Below are positions 59,106 to 64,000 of a stretch of 64,000 nt of DNA, in pieces. The notes under the pieces were generated by a model. It did no database searches. It was not told the DNA's origin and saw only the letters and a program-made list of their open reading frames with translations. Source of the stretch: JAJYKN01 sp035516155 (GTDB lineage Bacteria > Nitrospirota > UBA9217); the NCBI GenBank assembly GCA_035516155.1, contig DATJAP010000038.1:23080-87079 (forward strand). Reading direction: 5' to 3'. The first letter of the stretch is position 1. Every line of letters begins with the position of its first letter. Made by a program: the position numbers and the translations under genes.

Positions 59106-60905
59106 TTAGTGCGCGGGACCGCGGTGCATGATAAGCAGGATTAACAGGATGAGAATGGCGAGTGGAACCAATATCGCCAGTGCAATCCAGATTGTTTTTT
59201 TCCAGCCGCGCTTCCAAGGCGTCGGTTCCCGGAGCCGGTCGCATCTGCCCGTTAGTTGCACAGAAGCCGGATCATCCAGCTCCGCTTTCATTGCCGCAGC
59301 TGATTGATAACGTTTTTTGGGGTCACGCTCCATGGCATGGAGAATGATTTCCTCGACCTGCGGTGAGACCTTTGGATTGCGTTTCCGTGGCGCCTCAGGG
59401 TCGCCGTCTACGCGGGCGTTCATGATCACGAGTGGGTTCTCATTCTCGCACTGAAACGGAGTCACACCCACAACCATTTCATAGAGCATGGCACCGAGGC
59501 TGTAGATGTCTGTCCGTTCGTCACCGCGCTTGCCCTTGACCTGTTCGGGGGCCATATAATCCGGCGTGCCCACCGCCGGCGTAAAACCAGCAAAGGTCAT
59601 CCGCCTGCCTTCTGCCTTGGCAATACCGAAGTCCATGATCCGGATCGTGCCGTCGTTGCAAAGCATGACGTTCTGGGGCTTTAAGTCCCGATGGACCACG
59701 CCCTGTTCGTGCATGTACGCGAGAGCTTCGCATATGTGGCTGGCCAGCTTGATCGCGTCTTTTTCCGGCATTGGCCGGACGCTGGTCAAGAGGTGCGAGA
59801 GCGTATATCCTCGGAGATACTCGGTGACGATGTACGGCCGAGTACGAAGCTCCTCGGGCACGGGGTAAAATTTCAGAATATAGGGATGGTCCAGGCGGCT
59901 ACCGATCTCCTCTTCACGCTGGAACCGGGAGTAAAATCCGGGATCGCTCTCATACTGTATGAGTGGGACCTTGATCGCCACGGTCATCTTGGTATTCAGA
60001 TCCGTTGCCTTGAAAATGGTGGCCATGCCGCTCCGGGAGATGGTTTCGAGGATCTGGAAACGATTGTCGAGGATTTGTCCAGGACGGAGCGCATATTTGG
60101 TCGTGGGGTCTGCCGTTTCCTGGTACATGGCTACGCCGCGATATAATGCGACTTTTTCGACCTCGTTGATCTGAAGGACCTGCACTGAGAGATTGTCTTC
60201 CGTGCCGCGCTGTTCTGCCAAAGCCACGAGCTGGCGGCAGGCCTGTGCCGGGGAAAGACGGGATACGATATCGGCGATCTCGCTGTCCGCGACGTACGCA
60301 TAGAGCCCGTCAGAGCACAGCACGACCTTGTCTCCTTTGAACACCAGGGTGTTCTCCACATCAACGCGGATCACAGGCTCATTCCCTACGCTTCGTGTCA
60401 GGATCGAGCGGTTCTCGCTGGTTTTGGCTTCGTGCTCGGAGATCAGTCCGAACTTTTGCTGCATGCCGATATACGTATGGTCCGTGGACAGTTGCTTGAT
60501 CGTGGCCTTTCGCACGAGATAGACACGCGAGTCCCCCACGTTACCCACCGTGATCTCGTTATTGCGCAGCACGACAACAGCCAGGGTCGTGGCCATGCGT
60601 GCCTTGCCCTGATTCTCCAGGCCCTTGTCGTAGACCGCGACATTGGCCGCGTTAAACATCTGCGTGATGAGATGCTGCGCGGCCTGCTCTCCCGGGGCCT
60701 CCTGGAAGGTCTTCAGGGCCGTCTCCACGGCAAGGCGGCTTGCCACTTCACCGCGCTGCATTCCACCCACACCGTCAGCCAGGACCGCGACTGCTCCGCG
60801 TCCGCGCTTCTCCTCAAGGGTCTCCGGCTGCCAGAAGCCGACGTAATCCTCGTTGTTCTCGCGGGCCGGACCGGGTGATGAAAGTTCAGCATAGGTCAAT
60901 TCCAT
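59106..60905 (-). CDS. Fused PP2C phosphatase and Ser/Thr protein kinase, membrane-anchored
   Basis: The 599-residue protein has a PP2C phosphatase domain in residues 1-247 (ADGVGGM, CSDGL and GTEDNLSV hold the metal-binding aspartates), then a Hanks-type kinase in residues 282-545 with Lys312, HRDLKPQN at 405-412, DFG at 425-427 and APE at 452-454. The usual glycine loop is degenerate (ISRSGMATIFKA). A basic stretch and one membrane helix (571-593) end the protein, leaving a five-residue tail. It could both add and remove phosphate on partner proteins. It lies between the third amt operon and a permease. Confidence 0.92.
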   Translation of the reverse strand: MELTYAELSSPGPARENNEDYVGFWQPETLEEKRGRGAVAVLADGVGGMQRGEVASRLAVETALKTFQEAPGEQAAQHLITQMFNAANVAVYDKGLENQGKARMATTLAVVVLRNNEITVGNVGDSRVYLVRKATIKQLSTDHTYIGMQQKFGLISEHEAKTSENRSILTRSVGNEPVIRVDVENTLVFKGDKVVLCSDGLYAYVADSEIADIVSRLSPAQACRQLVALAEQRGTEDNLSVQVLQINEVEKVALYRGVAMYQETADPTTKYALRPGQILDNRFQILETISRSGMATIFKATDLNTKMTVAIKVPLIQYESDPGFYSRFQREEEIGSRLDHPYILKFYPVPEELRTRPYIVTEYLRGYTLSHLLTSVRPMPEKDAIKLASHICEALAYMHEQGVVHRDLKPQNVMLCNDGTIRIMDFGIAKAEGRRMTFAGFTPAVGTPDYMAPEQVKGKRGDERTDIYSLGAMLYEMVVGVTPFQCENENPLVIMNARVDGDPEAPRKRNPKVSPQVEEIILHAMERDPKKRYQSAAAMKAELDDPASVQLTGRCDRLREPTPWKRGWKKTIWIALAILVPLAILILLILLIMHRGPAH

Positions 60906-60950
60906 AAATTCACTTTAACATTTTCATTGAGAAATTGAAAGTCTTCGGTT

Positions 60951-60987
60951 GGAAAAGAGGACGGTCATCCGCGCGGATGACCGTCCT
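60951..60987 (-). terminator. Terminator after permease gene
   Basis: A perfect 13-bp stem (60958-60970 with 60975-60987) and GCGC loop are followed on the minus strand by CTTTTCC. The hairpin is a perfect 30-bp palindrome. It lies 9 bp after the permease stop and 46 bp before the kinase gene start. Confidence 0.85.
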
Positions 60988-60995
60988 GGCTCGCT

Positions 60996-62912
60996 TTAGT
61001 TGAGATATTGCGGTTCGGAGTGCGATGGCTCCGGTTTGCTCGTGAGCAAGATTTCCCTGCCTTTGGCCTTGCTGGATCTGACGAAGTAGACCGCCCCGTA
61101 GATGCCCCATACTGCGCAGATGCCAAGAGCGATGTATGGCTCCTTCCAGCTCATGCCCGTTATCGTAAACGGCCCAACCAGGTAGAAAAGCATGATCACC
61201 AGGTTCGCCAACAACCCGAGGACGGGAATCACCAGGTGCTTCAGCCCGTTAAAGCTGTGGTGCTCCTTGAAGGCCACCATCGCAATCCAGCAGGTGATCA
61301 TGTACAAAAGGAATGTGCCGAAGTTGCTGACCAGCGTCACGATGAGCAGCGTGTTGGGCAGCGTCGCATAGGTAGCCGGCTCAAAGATGCCGAAACTGTA
61401 CCAGACATTGTGCTTGTCGAGCGCTGCCGGCGTGGTGCCGCCAAGATACACGGTCACCGTGAAGATCCCGATGATCACCGAAAGTGCGGCCAGGATCCAG
61501 ATCGCGCGATGGGGCGACGCGTGCTTGCCGTGCAGCATGCCGAAGTGTGTAGGCACTTCCTCGTCCCGGCCCATGGCGTAGGTGACACGGGCGCCGGTTG
61601 AAAGGCACGAGAGCGTGGTGCCGATCAGTGCCAGGAACACCGTGAAGGCTTGTATTAGCATGAACGTTTTGCCTGCAGCGTAGCTTCCAAAGAGCCAGGT
61701 TCCAGCAAGGACCATCATATCGCCGAGCGGCGCGCCGGAAGCGCCTGCCATCGACATCGTGTAGCCGTTATGCAGCATATAGTTCGCAGCAAAATACTCG
61801 ATCAGGTAGCAAACCGCGCCCTGGATCGCAAGCGACAGAAGCACAGCCCGAGGAACATCCTTTTTCGGGTTCTTCGCCTCATGCGCCATCGAGGTGATGG
61901 ATTCGAAGCCGACCAGGATCAGGATTGCAATCGCCGCCTGAATAAAGATGAAGTTGAACCCGTGCAGACCGATGACGGATTTTGCGTTCTTGTGATAGTT
62001 GAATACCGGGTTCCCCTTGTCGTCCTTGGTGATCGCTCCTTCGGTGTAGTCCACGGTGAACGGTGCGGCGAGCTTCAAGTCGGTCACTGCCCTGCCGTCC
62101 TTGTCAGCCGGCACGGGATTGCCGTCTTTGTCCTGCGCATCAACCATCTGGTAGACCGGTTTATTGTCTTTGTCCATGGTCGGCTTACCGTTTGCGTCCA
62201 TCACCGGCACAGGATTGCCCTTGTCGTCCTTCTGGACCACCTGTGCGACCTGATAGTTCACCGCCACGCCGTTGGATAAATGGAGCCCGGTCGAGCCCTG
62301 CGGATGCTGGATCCGATAGCCGATCGCGATCACGGCAAAAATGAGGAGCGCCGAGATCTGGACAATATTGATCACGATGTTGACAGCCGTGGTTCCGGTC
62401 ACACCCCGATAGGCGATGTAAGCCACGCCGAGAGCAAACACGGCGCAGAAGAGGAACATGAACAGCGGGCTGTTATAGGTGCCGCTGAAGGTGTCCGGGA
62501 AAAAAATGCTCACCAGATAGCCGCCCAGGATTGCCGTCACGCCGACCATCACACCGGGATACACCCAATAGTAAAGGTGGCTCGCCCAGCCGGTGATAAA
62601 CTTGGCGATCCGGGCGAACTTGTATGCGTGCGTCTTTGAAAGGTACGCCTGCTCAGCATACAGATATGACGAACCGGGACCCGGATAGAGCTTTGCCAGT
62701 TCCGCGTAGCTGATGGCCGTGGCGAAGCACAGGAGCAGGGCGAAGAAAATACCTGCCCACATGGATATCCCGGCCATCGGTGCGCCGTAAAGCGATTGCA
62801 TTTGAAAAGTCAGCCACAGGAACGCCCCGGGAGCGATCAGCGCCATTGCGTTCATCGTAAGGCCTGTCAATCCGAGTGTTCCTCTCGTTATGGGTTGTTG
62901 TTCGTTAGCCAT
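60996..62912 (-). CDS. APC superfamily amino acid permease with polar insertion
   Basis: The 638-residue transporter has the APC fold, opening with LGLTGLTMNAMALIAPGAF, the substrate-binding first helix. Between membrane segments near residues 200 and 315 there is a polar insertion of about 110 residues made of imperfect DKDGNPVP-like units. ESITSMAHEAKNPKKDVPRA near residue 338 is the family segment after helix 6. The substrate is an amino acid or amine, not determinable here. ATG 62912 has AAGGAG before it. It ends at a strong terminator. Confidence 0.9.
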   Translation of the reverse strand: MANEQQPITRGTLGLTGLTMNAMALIAPGAFLWLTFQMQSLYGAPMAGISMWAGIFFALLLCFATAISYAELAKLYPGPGSSYLYAEQAYLSKTHAYKFARIAKFITGWASHLYYWVYPGVMVGVTAILGGYLVSIFFPDTFSGTYNSPLFMFLFCAVFALGVAYIAYRGVTGTTAVNIVINIVQISALLIFAVIAIGYRIQHPQGSTGLHLSNGVAVNYQVAQVVQKDDKGNPVPVMDANGKPTMDKDNKPVYQMVDAQDKDGNPVPADKDGRAVTDLKLAAPFTVDYTEGAITKDDKGNPVFNYHKNAKSVIGLHGFNFIFIQAAIAILILVGFESITSMAHEAKNPKKDVPRAVLLSLAIQGAVCYLIEYFAANYMLHNGYTMSMAGASGAPLGDMMVLAGTWLFGSYAAGKTFMLIQAFTVFLALIGTTLSCLSTGARVTYAMGRDEEVPTHFGMLHGKHASPHRAIWILAALSVIIGIFTVTVYLGGTTPAALDKHNVWYSFGIFEPATYATLPNTLLIVTLVSNFGTFLLYMITCWIAMVAFKEHHSFNGLKHLVIPVLGLLANLVIMLFYLVGPFTITGMSWKEPYIALGICAVWGIYGAVYFVRSSKAKGREILLTSKPEPSHSEPQYLN

Positions 62913-62992
62913 AGTCTTCTCCTTAGCTCATGGTACCGGATGCATCAAGCACCATGTATTAAGCATTTATAATGTCGAATGTGAGAAAATCC

Positions 62993-64000
62993 CTACCACC
63001 GGTACATCGCGGCGAGCGCGAACGTATTCTGTGATGTCTTTGTGTTGTTGTCAAACGACATAACGTTCGACGTATCATGACGATACTCAGCCCGCAGAAT
63101 GAGACCCCCGGTCAGACGCATCTCCGGAGTCAGCGTGAATTCGGCCAGCTCCCGCGGCGTGCCGGTACCATAACCGTCACTGTCATTCAAGGACTCGCCA
63201 CGGGCCGAGATGCTGTAGGTATCGTTGATATCATACTTTACGATGCCCGAGATGCCGGACAACTTCTGCGTTCCGAGGCCGGCAGATTGATCCTGCTGGC
63301 CGTTGTCGTAGTTCAGGATAATGGACAAAGGCTTTATCGGCTTGATCGTGGCTACCAGGTCCAGCAGGATACGCTTGTCGTGATTGTCGTTCGTCTGCTC
63401 CGGGCCCTGCAGATAATTGACATACGCCGAGAGGAGATCGCCGCTCACGAGATTGACGCTCACGCCGCCCGTCTTGCCGCTATTGTTGTCCGTCGCACTG
63501 TCCCAGCCGTTCAGCAGGAACAGCGCCGCGTTGACGTTGTCGGTGAACACATAGCTCGCTTTCACGCCGGTATGGGTAAGGGGTTCCGCCCAGGTAAACA
63601 GCAATGACCGGGAATAGTTGGGATTGTCGATCGCTTCTATCACTTCGGCGCCGACGAAGGTGGCCATCTTCCCGATATCGAACCGCAGCCCCTTGCCGAC
63701 CGGCGCAACGTAGCTCAGGTATGCTTCGGTTAAGTCAAAAGAATTCGTTGAAGGCGTTCCTGAAAATCCCACTCCCGCCGTATTCATCAGCTTCGCTGTT
63801 TCTCCGGCCATCATCTTCACATGGTACCCGACGAGGCCAGCCGCAGGATCCCTGGAAAACACGATTTCCGCCATATCAAGTTCGAAGCTGTTCGCTGGCT
63901 GATCAAATCCCCGCAGGTCATTCGTTCCCGCGCTTCCTCCCGGGCCGCTTGCATTCGCGTTGTACGTATAGCCGCCCTGCAGATAGATGCTCATGCCCAG
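62993..64000 (-). CDS. Outer-membrane beta-barrel porin (BBP2-like), start outside window
   Basis: The visible 335 or so residues alternate polar and hydrophobic residues as in beta strands. They include SFDLTEAYLSYVAPVGKGL and GADV-like FVGAEVIEAIDNPNYSRSLL, and end with the aromatic YRW needed for barrel insertion. The pattern fits the putative beta-barrel porin-2 family. The frame remains open to base 64000, so the signal peptide and first strands lie beyond the window; the ATG at 63994 is probably internal. It lies 81 bp before the permease, on the same strand, and may supply small solutes to it. Confidence 0.85.
   Translation of the reverse strand: MGMSIYLQGGYTYNANASGPGGSAGTNDLRGFDQPANSFELDMAEIVFSRDPAAGLVGYHVKMMAGETAKLMNTAGVGFSGTPSTNSFDLTEAYLSYVAPVGKGLRFDIGKMATFVGAEVIEAIDNPNYSRSLLFTWAEPLTHTGVKASYVFTDNVNAALFLLNGWDSATDNNSGKTGGVSVNLVSGDLLSAYVNYLQGPEQTNDNHDKRILLDLVATIKPIKPLSIILNYDNGQQDQSAGLGTQKLSGISGIVKYDINDTYSISARGESLNDSDGYGTGTPRELAEFTLTPEMRLTGGLILRAEYRHDTSNVMSFDNNTKTSQNTFALAAMYRW

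Noticed and set aside
60958..60987. 30-bp perfect palindrome considered as an operator or recombination site
   Set aside because: The T tract and position right after the permease stop fit a terminator better.

Overview
The window comes from a Gram-negative bacterium: it has lipoproteins with lipoboxes, a tripartite RND efflux pump, an outer-membrane beta-barrel protein and a periplasm-facing energy system. Class II (B12-dependent) ribonucleotide reductase, rubrerythrin, an iron-sulfur flavoprotein, a rubredoxin-domain protein and a hydrogenase-like NADH module point to an anaerobe or microaerophile. The mix resembles Nitrospirota or Desulfobacterota (Geobacter-like) genomes. That placement is an inference; there is no rRNA or tRNA gene here to fix it. 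No CRISPR array, insertion sequence, prophage or tRNA was recognised.

1-8.6 kb, minus strand: a radical SAM enzyme cut by the window edge lies downstream of one or two very small peptide genes (RiPP-like arrangement). Upstream of these is an oxidative pentose phosphate operon (rpiB-gnd-tal-zwf-pgl), then nrdJ and a YwiC-like membrane protein.

9.0-27.5 kb, minus strand: a complete 14-subunit NADH dehydrogenase (complex I) operon from a clear sigma-70 promoter, ordered nuoA-B-C-D, then five small regulatory-type genes (DRTGG, CBS-ATPase, DRTGG, PHP, ATPase), then nuoE, an HndB-like gene and nuoF-G-H-I-J-K-L-M-N. The five extra genes, HndB and the ferredoxin-extended NuoF are what one expects beside electron-bifurcating [FeFe] hydrogenases.

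27.6-45.3 kb: a methyltransferase, an RND efflux operon ending in an aldo/keto reductase, a ribosome hibernation factor fused to a cold-shock domain, htpG, a divergent phosphoglycerate kinase, a nitroreductase, a small lipoprotein and an NtrB/NtrC-like two-component pair.

45.5-59 kb: a nitrogen-assimilation island with three separate ammonium transporter/PII units (glnK-amt; amt-glnK; SMR transporter-amt-glnK), interrupted by a PerR-type oxidative stress cluster (perR, two or three unknown metal-binding proteins, SOD, rubrerythrin, iron-sulfur flavoprotein) and a DUF1646 transporter. Each amt/PII unit has a sigma-54 -24/-12 promoter and, 107-123 bp upstream, a matching 21-bp inverted repeat that is probably the activator site. 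A fourth copy of this promoter and inverted repeat (56.4-56.5 kb) drives no gene. It leads into about 200 bp that ends in a decayed glnK 3' end and a strong terminator: either an operon remnant or a nitrogen-controlled small RNA. Its sequence is complementary to the ribosome binding sites of two of the amt genes. This is the most interesting signal in the window.

59-64 kb, minus strand: a fused PP2C phosphatase-Ser/Thr kinase, an amino acid permease with an unusual Asp/Gly-rich inserted segment, and the C-terminal part of an outer-membrane porin.
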